The notes: a model not told the origin generated them from the sequence alone. Numbered from the stretch's first letter, positions 15,751 to 25,169 are shown. The stretch: DNA of 64,000 nucleotides from Bog-473 sp963744225 (GCA_963744225.1 CAVUSV010000003.1:248001-312000); one strand, 5' to 3'. Made by a program: numbers and translations.

Positions 15751-17189
15751 TACCGGTAGGTGTCGGGCTTGTACGGGCCGTCGACCGGCACGCCGATGTA
15801 GTCCGCCTGTTCCTGACGCAGCGTGGTGAGCTTCACGCCCAGCGCGTCGAGGTGCAGACGCGCCACCTTCTCGTCGAGGTGCTTCGGCAGGACGTAGACG
15901 TCGTTGACGTACTGGCCGGTCTGAGTGAACAGCTCGATCTGCGCCATGGTCTGGTTGGTGAACGAGTTGGACATCACAAAGCTCGGGTGCCCTGTCGCGT
16001 TGCCCAGGTTCAGCAGGCGGCCCTCCGACAGGATGATGATCGCGTGGCCATCGGGAAAGACCCACTTATCGACCTGGGGCTTGATGTTCACCCGCTCGAT
16101 CCCAGGGGTGTTGGTCAGGCCGGCCATGTCGATCTCGTTGTCGAAATGACCGATGTTCCCCACGATGGCCTGGTGTTTCATACCGGCCATGTGCTCGGCC
16201 CTGATGATGTCCTTGTTCCCCGTCGTGGTGATGATGATGTCGGCCTTGGGAAGGATGTCCTCGAGCGTCGTGACCTGGAAGCCTTCCATGGCCGCTTGCA
16301 GAGCGCAGATGGGGTCGACCTCGGTGACGACGACCCGGGCACCCTGGCCGGCGAGCGACTGCGCGCAGCCCTTGCCGACGTCGCCGTAGCCGCACACCAC
16401 CGCCACCTTGCCGCCGATAAGGACGTCGGTCGCGCGGTTGATCCCGTCCACCAGCGAGTGTCGGCAGCCGTACTTGTTGTCGAACTTCGACTTGGTCACC
16501 GAATCGTTGACATTGATGGCGGGGAAGAGGAGCTCGCCCTTCTTGGCCATCTCGACCAGCCTGTGCACGCCGGTCGTCGTCTCTTCGGTGACACCCCGAA
16601 TCGCGTTGGCGATGGATGTCCAGCGCTGGGAGTCTTCGGACAGACTTCGCCCCAGGACGGTGAGGACGACCGCGAACTCCTCCGACTCGGCCGTCGATGG
16701 GTCGGGCACCGCGCCAGCCTTCTCGAACTCGACACCTTGGTGCACGAGGAGTGTGGCGTCGCCGCCGTCGTCGAGGATCATGTTGGGGCCGCCCTCGCCG
16801 GGCCACAGCAGGGCCTGCTCGGTGCACCACCAGTACTCCTCGAGCGTCTCGCCCTTCCAGGCGAAGACGGGCACGCCTTGGGGGTCGTCGACCGTGCCGT
16901 TGGGCCCGATCGCGACGGCGGCCGCAGCGTGGTCCTGCGTCGAGAAGATATTGCAGCTAGCCCAGCGTACCCGTGCACCGATCGCGGTCAGCGTCTCGAT
17001 GAGTACCGCCGTCTGCACCGTCATGTGCAGCGAACCGGTGACGCGGGCGCCGGCCAGCGGCTGGCTGGCGGCGTACTCGGCGCGCATGGCCATGAGGCCA
17101 GGCATCTCGTGCTCGGCCAGCTCGATCTCCTTGCGGCCAAATGCGGCCAGGGAGAGGTCGGCGACCTTGAAGGGAAGGGAGGGTGTCAT
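15747..17189 (-). CDS. ahcY: S-adenosyl-L-homocysteine hydrolase
   Basis: Splits S-adenosylhomocysteine into adenosine and homocysteine, relieving product inhibition of methyltransferases and feeding methionine recycling. 480 residues with the actinobacterial insert. Seen: GSLHMTVQTAVLIETL, SCNIFSTQDHAAAA, the catalytic region FPAINVNDSVTKSKFDN, the NAD-binding VCGYGDVGKGCAQSL, GNIGHFDNEID and the C-terminal KPDTYRY that closes the NAD site. The ATG is preceded by AAAGGAGC, a good ribosome binding site. The many methyltransferases in this window would depend on it. No SAH riboswitch could be recognised upstream. Confidence 0.96.
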   Translation of the reverse strand: MTPSLPFKVADLSLAAFGRKEIELAEHEMPGLMAMRAEYAASQPLAGARVTGSLHMTVQTAVLIETLTAIGARVRWASCNIFSTQDHAAAAVAIGPNGTVDDPQGVPVFAWKGETLEEYWWCTEQALLWPGEGGPNMILDDGGDATLLVHQGVEFEKAGAVPDPSTAESEEFAVVLTVLGRSLSEDSQRWTSIANAIRGVTEETTTGVHRLVEMAKKGELLFPAINVNDSVTKSKFDNKYGCRHSLVDGINRATDVLIGGKVAVVCGYGDVGKGCAQSLAGQGARVVVTEVDPICALQAAMEGFQVTTLEDILPKADIIITTTGNKDIIRAEHMAGMKHQAIVGNIGHFDNEIDMAGLTNTPGIERVNIKPQVDKWVFPDGHAIIILSEGRLLNLGNATGHPSFVMSNSFTNQTMAQIELFTQTGQYVNDVYVLPKHLDEKVARLHLDALGVKLTTLRQEQADYIGVPVDGPYKPDTYRY

Positions 17190-17268
17190 TGCAGCTCCTT
17201 TGGTCAGTTGAACGTGCGCAGGCGCGCATCATTGCGGTGGGCCGGACGGCGGAAGCGCAACGCACGTG

Positions 17269-17286
17269 CTCCGACCTCTGTCGGAG
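17269..17286 (-). other. Hairpin in the ahcY leader
   Basis: A perfect 7-bp hairpin, CTCCGAC-AGAG-GTCGGAG on the minus strand, lies about 80 bases before the ahcY start. It does not fit the SAH or SAM riboswitch consensus I know. It may be a leader structure or chance. Confidence 0.25.
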
Positions 17287-17411
17287 GCCGCGTACCCGGT
17301 CGGAATAATAGGGCCAGGAACGGGCCCGGGGGCACATTCCTCTGAACGCCACCTCACGGAACCATCACATCCCCTCCGTACCCTGCAAGAGGGCAGGAAA
17401 GGTGGTCCGCC

Positions 17412-18809
17412 ATGCGGGACATGGTGATGCACATGACGGGTTCGAACGGGGTGCTCTCGGTGGCGAACGAGCACATGCCGGGTCTCGTGGCCCTCGTGCT
17501 CATCGGCCCCGTGGTCTGGACGGCGTTGGCCGCCCTGCAGGCGCTGTCGGTGCGCCGGGTGCCCTGGGCCAAACGAGCGAAGGGCCGGCTCGACGGCCTT
17601 GGTTTCACCGCCAAGGTCGTGCTGTTCGCAACGCTGGTCGGTGCTGTGGTGCACGCGGTCATTGTCCCCACCCACTGGGGCGATGCCCGGGTTGTGGCCA
17701 TCCTCTTCGTGGTCGATACGGTCGGATTCGCTGCGGCGTTTTGGTGGACGTTCACCGCCCGGCGCCGCTGGCGGCTCGTCTCCGTGGCCATGCTCGGCGG
17801 CACCGCCTGCTTCTACGCCCTCTACATCGTGAAGGGTTGGGAGACCATGGACTTGGTTGGTCTCGTCGCGACAACCATCGAGGCGGCGGCCGCGTTGGTC
17901 GTGCTCTCACCTGCGCGGCCTTCGCTTCCGGCGCGCCAGTACGCTGTCGCGCTGGCCGCGGTCCCGTTCGCCCTGCTCTCCCTCCTCGGCACGAACGTGA
18001 TCGCCGGGACCACGGCGACCGCGGCACCAGCGACGGCGGCTGCCCCTACGTCGAGGCCGGCGTCCGCCCCGGCCGGCTCGTCGAGCGCCTCCTCCTCTTC
18101 GGCCGCGTCGAGCGGACCATCCGGCTCTGCTATGGCGGGCATGGCGGGCTCGGGATCCTCCGCTCCAGCGACAACGGCGCTCTCCTTGCTGAGCACCTCT
18201 CCGGCGGGAAACATCGAGTGGCCCGACACGATGGCCACGATGGCGTCCGGCATGGCGATGGCAGAACCGAATTGCACCGCCCGACCGACGGCGGTGCAGC
18301 AAGAGGCGGCGGTCGCTCTCGTCGACCAGACGGTGGCTGCGGCACGGAGGTACACCAGCCTGGCCGCGGCCGTCGCGTCGGGGTACGTGCCGGTCACACC
18401 GACCGGCGCGCGGATCGTGCACTACATCAACCCGTCGAGCTACTGGTCGGGCCAAGCGTTGAACCCCAACGCGATTCCCGCGCTGGTCTACGTGAACACG
18501 GCTCATGGCGCGGTGCTCTCCGCCGCCATGTACCTCGTCCCTGTGGGGCAAACGCCGCCCCAGCCAGGTGGCTGCCTGACCCAGTGGCACATCCACACCA
18601 ACCTGTGCTTCAGCGGGGGCCGCGTCGTGGGCAACGACGCCAACTCTTCGTGCGCAGCGGGGAGCGTGAAGCACGTGACCCAGCCCATGATGCACATCTG
18701 GATGACGCCGGTTTCCGGTGGTCCGCTGAGCCCTGACCCACCACCGCGCAACGAGGTCGAGGCGGCGCTGAAGATGCCTGTGCTCAACACTCCGAACGCG
18801 ACGGCCTGA
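17412..18809 (+). CDS. Membrane protein with Ser/Ala linker and extracellular His/Met-containing domain
   Basis: Function not recognised. 465 residues in three parts. About six membrane spans fill residues 20-198. A low-complexity Ala/Ser/Thr/Pro linker follows to about 250. The C-terminal domain, probably outside the cell, contains VHYINPSSYWSGQ, ALVYVNTAHGAVLSAAMYL, WHIHTNLCFS, PMMHIWMTP and Met-rich MATMASGMAMAE. The clustered His, Met and Cys suggest metal binding, copper being the natural guess, but this is inference. The ATG has AGGTGG eight bases before it. It is divergent from ahcY. Confidence 0.7.
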   Translation: MRDMVMHMTGSNGVLSVANEHMPGLVALVLIGPVVWTALAALQALSVRRVPWAKRAKGRLDGLGFTAKVVLFATLVGAVVHAVIVPTHWGDARVVAILFVVDTVGFAAAFWWTFTARRRWRLVSVAMLGGTACFYALYIVKGWETMDLVGLVATTIEAAAALVVLSPARPSLPARQYAVALAAVPFALLSLLGTNVIAGTTATAAPATAAAPTSRPASAPAGSSSASSSSAASSGPSGSAMAGMAGSGSSAPATTALSLLSTSPAGNIEWPDTMATMASGMAMAEPNCTARPTAVQQEAAVALVDQTVAAARRYTSLAAAVASGYVPVTPTGARIVHYINPSSYWSGQALNPNAIPALVYVNTAHGAVLSAAMYLVPVGQTPPQPGGCLTQWHIHTNLCFSGGRVVGNDANSSCAAGSVKHVTQPMMHIWMTPVSGGPLSPDPPPRNEVEAALKMPVLNTPNATA

Positions 18810-18881
18810 ACGGTTCCACGGCTTTCGCGCTGCCGGGCATGGAAGAGGGTGTCAGACGACCACCAATGGCATAGTTGAGGA

Positions 18882-19961
18882 GTGGAGAGCGATACCTACT
18901 ACGAGATCTTGGGCGTGTCGTCCACGGCCCCGCCGGCTGAGATCAAGGCCAAGTACCGCAAGCTGATTCAGAGGATCCACCCCGATCTCGACGGCCCCCC
19001 TGCCCTCTTCCGCCAAGTCCAAGAGGCGTACGAGGTGCTGTCGGATCCCGCCCGTCGGGCCGCCTACGATCGGTCGCTGGCCACGGTGGACGGAATCGTC
19101 CGAACGGCGCCGACGGGCCCGAAGACCGGTTCGGCCCGCGACACGGGTTCTCGCCAAGCTGTGCGAAACACCGGCGAGGCTCCCGGGCGATCAGGTACAA
19201 CGGGTCCGCCCCGCGGAGCGCGTCAGCGTGGCTCGAGCCGGAACCCCTCCCGGACGAACATGGCCGAGTCCTTCTTGCGTCGGCACCCTGCGCGCGTCGT
19301 TGCCATTGCTGGCGCAGCTCTGCTCGCCATTGGTGCGGCGCTGGGGCCCGACGGCCGAGTTCTGTTCGTGCTGGGCCCGCTTGCGCTCATCCTCGCCGGC
19401 GTGGCGGGACTCGGTGGTCGCGGAGCGAACGAACACGAGGAATTTCAACGCTCGGGCATGGCGGCCATCGACGCCATGACCGGTCGGCAATTGGAGGTTC
19501 TCCTCGAGCACTTCTTCGCAAACAAGGGCTACCGAGTTGCCCGGCTGCGTGCTCGCGGGCACATCGGCGCCGACCTGCTCCTCGATGATCCCGATGGACG
19601 CACGATCGTGCAGGTGCGACGGTGGAGCGGCGTGGTCCGCCGTGACGCGGTGCATCAGGCTGTCGGCGCTAAGGCCCACTATGGGGTAGCCCGAGCTCTG
19701 GTGGTGACGTCATCGGACTACTCCCAAGAGGCCGTCATGGCGGCGAGCTCCCACGGTGTCACGTTGTGGAACAGGGCTGACCTGGCAGCCGAGCTCGCCG
19801 CGTTTCGCGGCGAAGCGCTCCAGTCCGGTGTGCACCGGTTCTCATCGGATGTGCGAGCGGGATGTCGGATATGTCTCGGCTTCTTCGCGACGCTCCTCGT
19901 GGCGTTCGTTGTGACCAGTGCTAGAGCACGAAGTCTGCGACCCTCCAAGCGTCCTCGATAA
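18882..19961 (+). CDS. DnaJ domain - membrane spans - Mrr-like nuclease fold fusion
   Basis: 359 residues. An N-terminal J-domain (YYEILGV, KYRKLIQRIHPDLDG with HPD at 33-35, AYEVLSD, AAYDRSL) is followed by a basic linker and two hydrophobic segments (about 138-178). Residues 195-310 then resemble the Mrr/restriction-endonuclease-like domain: MTGRQLEVLLEHFFANKGY, GADLLLDD with Asp231, TIVQVRRW, ALVVTSSDYSQEA and VTLWNRADLAAEL. The expected catalytic Lys of the Q-x-K motif is Arg246, so nuclease activity is doubtful. A third hydrophobic stretch ends the protein. The GTG start follows CATAGT by seven bases, consistent with a leaderless mRNA. Confidence 0.72.
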   Translation: MESDTYYEILGVSSTAPPAEIKAKYRKLIQRIHPDLDGPPALFRQVQEAYEVLSDPARRAAYDRSLATVDGIVRTAPTGPKTGSARDTGSRQAVRNTGEAPGRSGTTGPPRGARQRGSSRNPSRTNMAESFLRRHPARVVAIAGAALLAIGAALGPDGRVLFVLGPLALILAGVAGLGGRGANEHEEFQRSGMAAIDAMTGRQLEVLLEHFFANKGYRVARLRARGHIGADLLLDDPDGRTIVQVRRWSGVVRRDAVHQAVGAKAHYGVARALVVTSSDYSQEAVMAASSHGVTLWNRADLAAELAAFRGEALQSGVHRFSSDVRAGCRICLGFFATLLVAFVVTSARARSLRPSKRPR

Positions 19962-20003
19962 AGGTGGACAGCTCCTCCTCGCGACCTGAGCTCTTTGCCA
20001 CCC

Positions 20004-20891
20004 TCACGGGACTTCAGGTGGGGCCGCGGACGGCGAGAGATCTCGCTCGCGAACGGAGGTCACCTGATAGCGGATGCCGAGGCGCCCGAATGCTCCGTCG
20101 TACAGACCTCGGCAAGTCGCGGTGATGCAACCGATCCGATCCTTCTTCTGGCGCACAAAGGCCCTAAAAACTAGGCGCGTGATTTTCTTCGGATAGCGGC
20201 CCACCCTGTGCATGACATGAAGGTGGTAATACAACATATTGCGGGCCTCGTAGTAGTACTTCCACGTCGGGATGTCCCCTCCCTGGCGGATGGCATCGTG
20301 ATGCACCACGGCCTGATCGATGACGCGACGTAAAAACCCTGCCTGGGGGATTCGCCATTCGCAGTATTCGGCATCCTCCGCCCACCAGAACAGCGCCTCC
20401 ATTGGCAACCCCACCGTCTCCACGATCTCCCGAGAGATCAAGAAGCCACACCAAGAGCCCCAACGGCCGACCGAACCATCGGGCTGAATTGAAATCGGGA
20501 ACACAAAGGCTGATGTCGGTGCGTCGCTCGCCGCATCCCACAAGTTGGCGAGACATTTCGGCTCTGGGACAATGTCGTCATCCATCAGCCAGGCGTGGGT
20601 GAAGTCATTGGCCAAGAAGTAGCGGAGCGCAATCGCCCATCCACCGGCCGGCCCACCGTTCACCTCCGACCGGATGACTTGCACCGAAGGACCAGATTCG
20701 GGGAGCAATGAGGCCGCTACTGGTGGTTGGCTCGCATTGTCAACGACGACGATTCTGGCTGGTACCTCGGCTTGGGCGCCGATGGCGGACAGGCAGCGAG
20801 CGAGCGACTGCGGGGCATTGTGCGTGACCACAAGCGCCACGATTCGGCGTCCCTGTCCCTCTGACATCGTGGAACGGCCCCCGATGCTCAC
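20004..20891 (-). CDS. Glycosyltransferase family 2 (galactofuranosyl/rhamnosyl-type)
   Basis: Adds a sugar from a nucleotide donor to a growing glycan at the membrane. 295 residues: VALVVTHNAPQSLARCL, IVVVDNASQ, NGGPAGGWAIALR, the metal-binding WLMDDDIVP, then WWAEDAEYCEWRIP (acceptor/base region) and HHDAIRQGG. The pattern is that of actinobacterial GlfT/WbbL-like transferases. The GTG at 20891 is used; an ATG at 20867 (MSEGQGRR) is equally likely. First gene of the polysaccharide locus from the left. Another member of the same type is at 40562-41563. Confidence 0.85.
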   Translation of the reverse strand: MSIGGRSTMSEGQGRRIVALVVTHNAPQSLARCLSAIGAQAEVPARIVVVDNASQPPVAASLLPESGPSVQVIRSEVNGGPAGGWAIALRYFLANDFTHAWLMDDDIVPEPKCLANLWDAASDAPTSAFVFPISIQPDGSVGRWGSWCGFLISREIVETVGLPMEALFWWAEDAEYCEWRIPQAGFLRRVIDQAVVHHDAIRQGGDIPTWKYYYEARNMLYYHLHVMHRVGRYPKKITRLVFRAFVRQKKDRIGCITATCRGLYDGAFGRLGIRYQVTSVRERDLSPSAAPPEVP

Positions 20892-21269
20892 TCTGTCGTT
20901 AGGCCTGGATTTACCAGATGCCCGTGGCTTTCTGAGGGTACCAGGTGCCTGAGCTTACGAGTCTGCGCGGCACGACGCAGGGGACGCGTGGGTCGCGCTG
21001 GCGTTTGGGTCACCCGCGGGGTCGATGGTGGGGACGTACACGTGATCTCGGAAGTACGTGGCGCAGGTGGACCGCCAAACCGCGTCGACGCTGCGCCGCC
21101 GCCGTTCACCACGTTCCAAGGTGTGTCCTCCCGATCTCGATGGTGTCGCCACCGCAGGAATCGGTGGGCCATCGTGCCGTACTGGTGGATACCTAAAATC
21201 CGAGTGGCCGACTTGAGAGATCCGTCAGGCCCCTCGACGCCTTCTTCGATGCTGAACCCACCGGTTCTC
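20892..21269. other. Gap without recognisable gene
   Basis: 378 bases between the GT2 start and the sulfotransferase stop, both on the minus strand. Short open frames exist on both strands but none has family features, a ribosome site and plausible composition together. I see no repeat or strong hairpin. Confidence 0.4.
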
Positions 21270-22172
21270 TCATTGAGCATCGAGGCCTGAGAAGTTGGGC
21301 CACAGACTGAGGTCGATGTCCGGGAAGCGCGTCGACAGAGCGCGCACATCGGGCGCGTACAGCTCGACGAGCCGCCTTCTGACGTCTTCGCTCAGATCGA
21401 AAGTGTGGGGCGTGGCGTTCACTCGGTTCCCTATGCCGTCGGGGACGAACGGCTCCAGCCCTAGGAAGCCGTACGTGCGGGCGAGCTGGCCGGCGGAATC
21501 GGCCAAACAACGCTCGTACTGCAACACGAGAATCTGATTCTGCGGGAAGTGCGCAACCCATCGGCGCATTGCGTCGTCGTAGAAGCCTCTGGCGACTGCA
21601 TCCTGACATGCCTCGACCGTGAGCCTTCCGCGGTCGCGGCGTTGGTGAGCGAGCCCTGAGCGGAACCGTTCGACGGGGTCGCGCAGAAGCGCCAAAAGGC
21701 GTGCTTCAGGAGCGGCCTGAGCGAGGAGGGCGGGTACCCAAGGAAGGTGCATGTAGTCGGGGGTCCACTCGCCCGTCAGGCTCCCAGGAGGCCGCGGAAA
21801 CCAGCCGAGGTAAAGCGCACGGTCCGCCGGGCCGAAGGGGCGGGTGGCGTACCGGCCGAAGAAGTGGCGCTCCTTGTGGATGTCGTCGCGCGAGTAGACG
21901 CCGGGGTGAGCGCACACGACGTCGAACCACCAGGTCGTCCCCGCCTTTTGTGCGCCAATGCCTACGAAGTCGGGTGCCCCAGTGACCTCGTTCCCCGCAG
22001 CTTGTGGCGGCGTTGGGTCGAAGCCGTCCTCCCATGGCGCGTACTTACCGAAGGCGTGAAGGATCGATCGCCTGGCCGGAGCGGGCAGCCTGTCAAATGC
22101 GGGAACGGCGACTCGTCGCAGGCCGCGTGGCCCCTCCCTTCGCAGTTCTCCCTCCTGCGGTGCCGTCTTCAC
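21270..22172 (-). CDS. Sulfotransferase (PAPS-dependent)
   Basis: Transfers sulfate from PAPS to a hydroxyl group, here probably of a glycan. 300 residues. The 5'-phosphosulfate loop is DFVGIGAQKAGTTWW; HKERHFFGRY and GEWTPDYM follow, and the 3'-phosphate region is LLALLRDPVERFRSGL. FVPDGIGNRVNATPHTF and the final VRRRLVELYAPDVRAL are typical of the heparan-sulfotransferase-like bacterial group. It is alone between GT2 and polysaccharide deacetylase genes on the same strand. Together with the second sulfotransferase (50607-51785) it suggests a sulfated surface polymer. Confidence 0.87.
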   Translation of the reverse strand: MKTAPQEGELRREGPRGLRRVAVPAFDRLPAPARRSILHAFGKYAPWEDGFDPTPPQAAGNEVTGAPDFVGIGAQKAGTTWWFDVVCAHPGVYSRDDIHKERHFFGRYATRPFGPADRALYLGWFPRPPGSLTGEWTPDYMHLPWVPALLAQAAPEARLLALLRDPVERFRSGLAHQRRDRGRLTVEACQDAVARGFYDDAMRRWVAHFPQNQILVLQYERCLADSAGQLARTYGFLGLEPFVPDGIGNRVNATPHTFDLSEDVRRRLVELYAPDVRALSTRFPDIDLSLWPNFSGLDAQ

Positions 22173-22266
22173 TCGTCAGACGTGTCGTTCACCGATGACC
22201 GCCTGACCCCCACCGGGGCCCCGCCCCTCCACATCATTCTGCTTCCGGGGGGGCAACCGTGGCTCT

Positions 22267-23277
22267 TCATGGAGGATCACCAGTTCGGCCCGATGTCGAT
22301 GGTGTCACCATGGCCGCGACATCGGCCATGGTCAGCGACTGCATACCCTCGACGGCGGCCATCCGTTCGAACTCGTCGAGTATTTGCTCGAGCACCGCGA
22401 AATTCTCCGATTGGTGCTGAGAGAAATTGTGCGGATGCCACCACAGATGAAAAATCCGGCCGCGGCGAGCCGCATGGCGAATCCCCGAGCGCAACCGCGA
22501 GAAACGCAGCGGTTCAAGGTGCTTGCGAGCGGGGTCGAACGGCCTCAGGAAGGCACTGGCCGGCACGTCGCACAGACCTGAAGGCAGGAAAACGTCGCTC
22601 CACTCCGTCGCCGGTGGAGGTGTGACGCCGATGTAGCTGTCGGCGAGCCTGGCGCCGCGGCGAACAACGCTCCGATCCCCGCCTGGTCGGGCTCGGTGAG
22701 CCCACGAGCGCTGGGGGCCCCGGATGCAGAGGAACCCCTGGTCGAGGACAGCGCCCGCGTACGCTGGATTCCACTGATTGCGGGGGAGTACCAGGCTGGT
22801 CAGCTCCAACCCTCGCAAACGGGCAATGGACTGTGCCGACGCCAGGTCGGCCCGAAACGTGGTCTCGTTCTGCCCGCGTTCGAGGCAGTAATAGTGGGAA
22901 AACGTGTGCGACCCCACCTCTTGGCCGGGGCTGGCACTGATCAGCTCGACCAGTGAGCCGGCCAAGTGTTCGGGATCATCGTCCTCGTCGAGTCCGATCC
23001 TCTCGACGTAGGGATCGAGCTCGGACCGCGCGTACATTGGTCGTTCGCTTGGCAGGTGAGCTTCGAGCTCACCGCGATTCGTGGCGAAGAGGAATCCAAC
23101 GGTGGCCCAGGTGGCACGGATCTGCCGCGCCCCGAAAACGGTCACGAGGCCCTGGACCGCTCGGCGAGCCTCGGTGAGGCGGACGAACACGGCGTCCCCC
23201 CGTGCCACGTGGTCCCGCATGCCCCAGTGCAACTCGAAGTCGAGCGAAATGACCAGGGCCCCGGGCCGGTCGGGCAT
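22267..23277 (-). CDS. Polysaccharide deacetylase (NodB-like, CE4)
   Basis: Removes N- or O-acetyl groups from a sugar chain. 336 residues. The N-terminal metal Asp is in LVISLDFELHWG, the His pair in GSHTFSHYYC, and LTSLVLPRNQWNPAY and FHLWWHPHNFS complete the active site. No signal peptide is visible, so it acts in the cytoplasm or on a lipid-linked intermediate. This long, WWHPHN-containing version occurs in capsule and O-antigen loci. The start ATG is clear. It could supply the free amine later formylated or acetylated by the neighbours. Confidence 0.85.
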   Translation of the reverse strand: MPDRPGALVISLDFELHWGMRDHVARGDAVFVRLTEARRAVQGLVTVFGARQIRATWATVGFLFATNRGELEAHLPSERPMYARSELDPYVERIGLDEDDDPEHLAGSLVELISASPGQEVGSHTFSHYYCLERGQNETTFRADLASAQSIARLRGLELTSLVLPRNQWNPAYAGAVLDQGFLCIRGPQRSWAHRARPGGDRSVVRRGARLADSYIGVTPPPATEWSDVFLPSGLCDVPASAFLRPFDPARKHLEPLRFSRLRSGIRHAARRGRIFHLWWHPHNFSQHQSENFAVLEQILDEFERMAAVEGMQSLTMADVAAMVTPSTSGRTGDPP

Positions 23278-23448
23278 GCTCAGCCTCCCCGTCTCTTCAC
23301 AGCATCGCTCCTCGTCGCACTGGCTGTGCCCCGAATCGGCCCCGGGTCGTCACGGCCCTCCGGCAACCCGATCGTAGTGGACGCTCGGCGGATGGGATCG
23401 CAGGGGTGCTCGGCCCGAGGATCGATGTCCCGCGAACGGCGGAGCCGC

Positions 23449-24255
23449 TCAGCGGATCCTCTGGCGCCAACGGCGCCAGAGGTACCCCCAGAGTGTCGGG
23501 TGGTAATAGAGGCCCGAGCCGGGGGCGATGCCCGTCGTCTTCGGCTCGGGCCTCTTTCCGGCGATCACCTTGTCCACCTGCGCTCCGAGCAGAGGGAGAC
23601 CGTGCACCAGATGCAGATCAGGGTACGTGGCGATCGTGTCCTCGCCGGTGACTTCAAAGGTGACTTGATCGAGGATCTGACCTGTGTCGATTCCGGGATC
23701 CACCAGGTGCACCGTGGTGCCAACCCACTCGGGGTGCTGCTCGGCAAGCGCCCAATATCCGCCGTGCACACCTCGGTAGCGGGGAGTGATGCCGGCATGC
23801 ATATTGATCGCCGGGCAACCCAGGGAGTCCAACACCGTGGCAGCGATAATCCGAGTCCCGTGAACCACGACCACGGCTGGCCGAAGGGAGTGGAGGAGCG
23901 CGATGGTCTTCTCATCGTTGACCGACGACACCCGGTGTCGTGGGGGTCGGTGCGTCGCGTCGACCGTGGTTGCGCCCAAGATGGCGGCCCGACGTCGCGC
24001 CCCCCGGCGTCGGAGGATGGGCTGCAGCCCTGTGACGAAGAGGACCTGGCCCGCGACGCCGAGCCATCCCACTCGTCGTGCTCTTCGGCGTGCCATCTGC
24101 AGGCGAGACGGCAGATCCTCCACGACCACGACCAAGTCCGGCACCCGAGACGCGAGGAAGCTGGCAACGATGTCCGTGCTGTAACCCGGACCCGCCAGAA
24201 GCACCACCCGGGTTCCGCTGGCGACGGGGCTCGTCAGAGCGTCTCTTGGAACCAT
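23449..24255 (-). CDS. Formyltransferase (nucleotide-sugar N-formyltransferase-like)
   Basis: Uses N10-formyltetrahydrofolate to formylate an amine. 268 residues. The catalytic region is INMHAGITPRYRGVHGGYWAL (Asn and His), and the Asp is in HLVDPGIDTGQIL. The tRNA-binding C-terminal domain of methionyl-tRNA formyltransferase is absent, so a small-molecule or sugar substrate is expected, as with WlaRD/VioF-type enzymes making N-formyl-4-amino sugars. The ATG lies 22 bases inside the end of the epimerase gene, so translation is coupled. The DegT aminotransferase at 53886 could make its amino-sugar substrate; that link is inference. Confidence 0.85.
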   Translation of the reverse strand: MVPRDALTSPVASGTRVVLLAGPGYSTDIVASFLASRVPDLVVVVEDLPSRLQMARRRARRVGWLGVAGQVLFVTGLQPILRRRGARRRAAILGATTVDATHRPPRHRVSSVNDEKTIALLHSLRPAVVVVHGTRIIAATVLDSLGCPAINMHAGITPRYRGVHGGYWALAEQHPEWVGTTVHLVDPGIDTGQILDQVTFEVTGEDTIATYPDLHLVHGLPLLGAQVDKVIAGKRPEPKTTGIAPGSGLYYHPTLWGYLWRRWRQRIR

Positions 24256-25169
24256 GCCACGGTGGCCCGCAATCCTTCCTGCAGTGGTGTCGGTCGGATC
24301 TCGGGGAACATGACACCGAGGCGCGTCCGATCGGCCTGCGAGTCGCGCACATCGCCCGCCCGCGTCCCGACATGATCGCGGGGAAGCTTGTGGCCCACGA
24401 TCGTCTCGAGCGCCTCGATCAACTCCAAAAGCGAGACCCGCGATCCGTAGGCCAGGTTCACTGGCCTGGGATCGGCCACGCGGCGGCGAAGGGCACTGGC
24501 GAGTACGGAGACCACGGTGTCGACGAACGTGAAGTCGCGGGTCTGGGTACCGTCTCCGTGGACCGGCAGCGGCTCCCCGGCCAGGGCGCTCGAGACGAAG
24601 GCGGGCACCACGGCCGCGTAGGCGTGTCCGGCCGGTTGCAGCGGACCAAAGACGTTGAAGAAGCGGAAGGCCAGCACGGGGAGCCCGAACGATCGACTGT
24701 AGGAGAGTGCGTACGTCTCTGTGGCGAGCTTGCTGGCGGCATAAGGGCTGACCGGCATGGGCGCCATATCTTCCCGCTTGGGCAAGTCGGGATTGGCGCC
24801 GTACACGGACGACGAGGACGCCACGATGACGTGGGGCATGCCATGGCGCCGGGCCGATTCCAGCACCATCAAAGTCCCGGTGGCGTTGACTTGATGGGTG
24901 GCCATGGGATCGTCCAGCGAGCGGGCCACCGACGGGCGGGCGGCCAGATGGACGACCGCCGCAGCCCCCTCCATCGCGGCGTCAAGGTCCTCGGTGTTCA
25001 GAATGGAGCCCTCCCGGAACTCAACCGAGGGTGAGTCGGCCAGGTTCTGACGCGAGCCGGTCGAGAGGTCGTCGAGAGCCACCACGTGGTCGACGAAATC
25101 CTCCCCGCTGAGCATCCGGCAGAGATTGGCGCCGATGAATCCGGCACCGCCGGTGACGACCACCTTCAC
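24234..25169 (-). CDS. NAD-dependent nucleotide-sugar epimerase/dehydratase
   Basis: Extended SDR of 311 residues acting on a UDP- or dTDP-sugar. Rossmann motif VVTGGAGFIGANLC, then VVHLAARPSV, a Ser in VASSSSVYG, the catalytic YAASKLATE and FFNVFGPLQPAGHAYAAVVP. The closest feel is UDP-glucose/UDP-GlcNAc(A) 4-epimerase (WbpP/GalE-like). It is followed on the same strand by the formyltransferase and preceded after 16 bases by the sugar dehydrogenase, making a nucleotide-sugar operon (CapD, dehydrogenase, epimerase, formyltransferase). Confidence 0.87.
   Translation of the reverse strand: MKVVVTGGAGFIGANLCRMLSGEDFVDHVVALDDLSTGSRQNLADSPSVEFREGSILNTEDLDAAMEGAAAVVHLAARPSVARSLDDPMATHQVNATGTLMVLESARRHGMPHVIVASSSSVYGANPDLPKREDMAPMPVSPYAASKLATETYALSYSRSFGLPVLAFRFFNVFGPLQPAGHAYAAVVPAFVSSALAGEPLPVHGDGTQTRDFTFVDTVVSVLASALRRRVADPRPVNLAYGSRVSLLELIEALETIVGHKLPRDHVGTRAGDVRDSQADRTRLGVMFPEIRPTPLQEGLRATVAWFQETL

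Noticed and set aside
17190..17411. SAH or SAM riboswitch before ahcY
   Set aside because: Only a simple 7-bp hairpin is present; the conserved core of the SAH riboswitch is missing.
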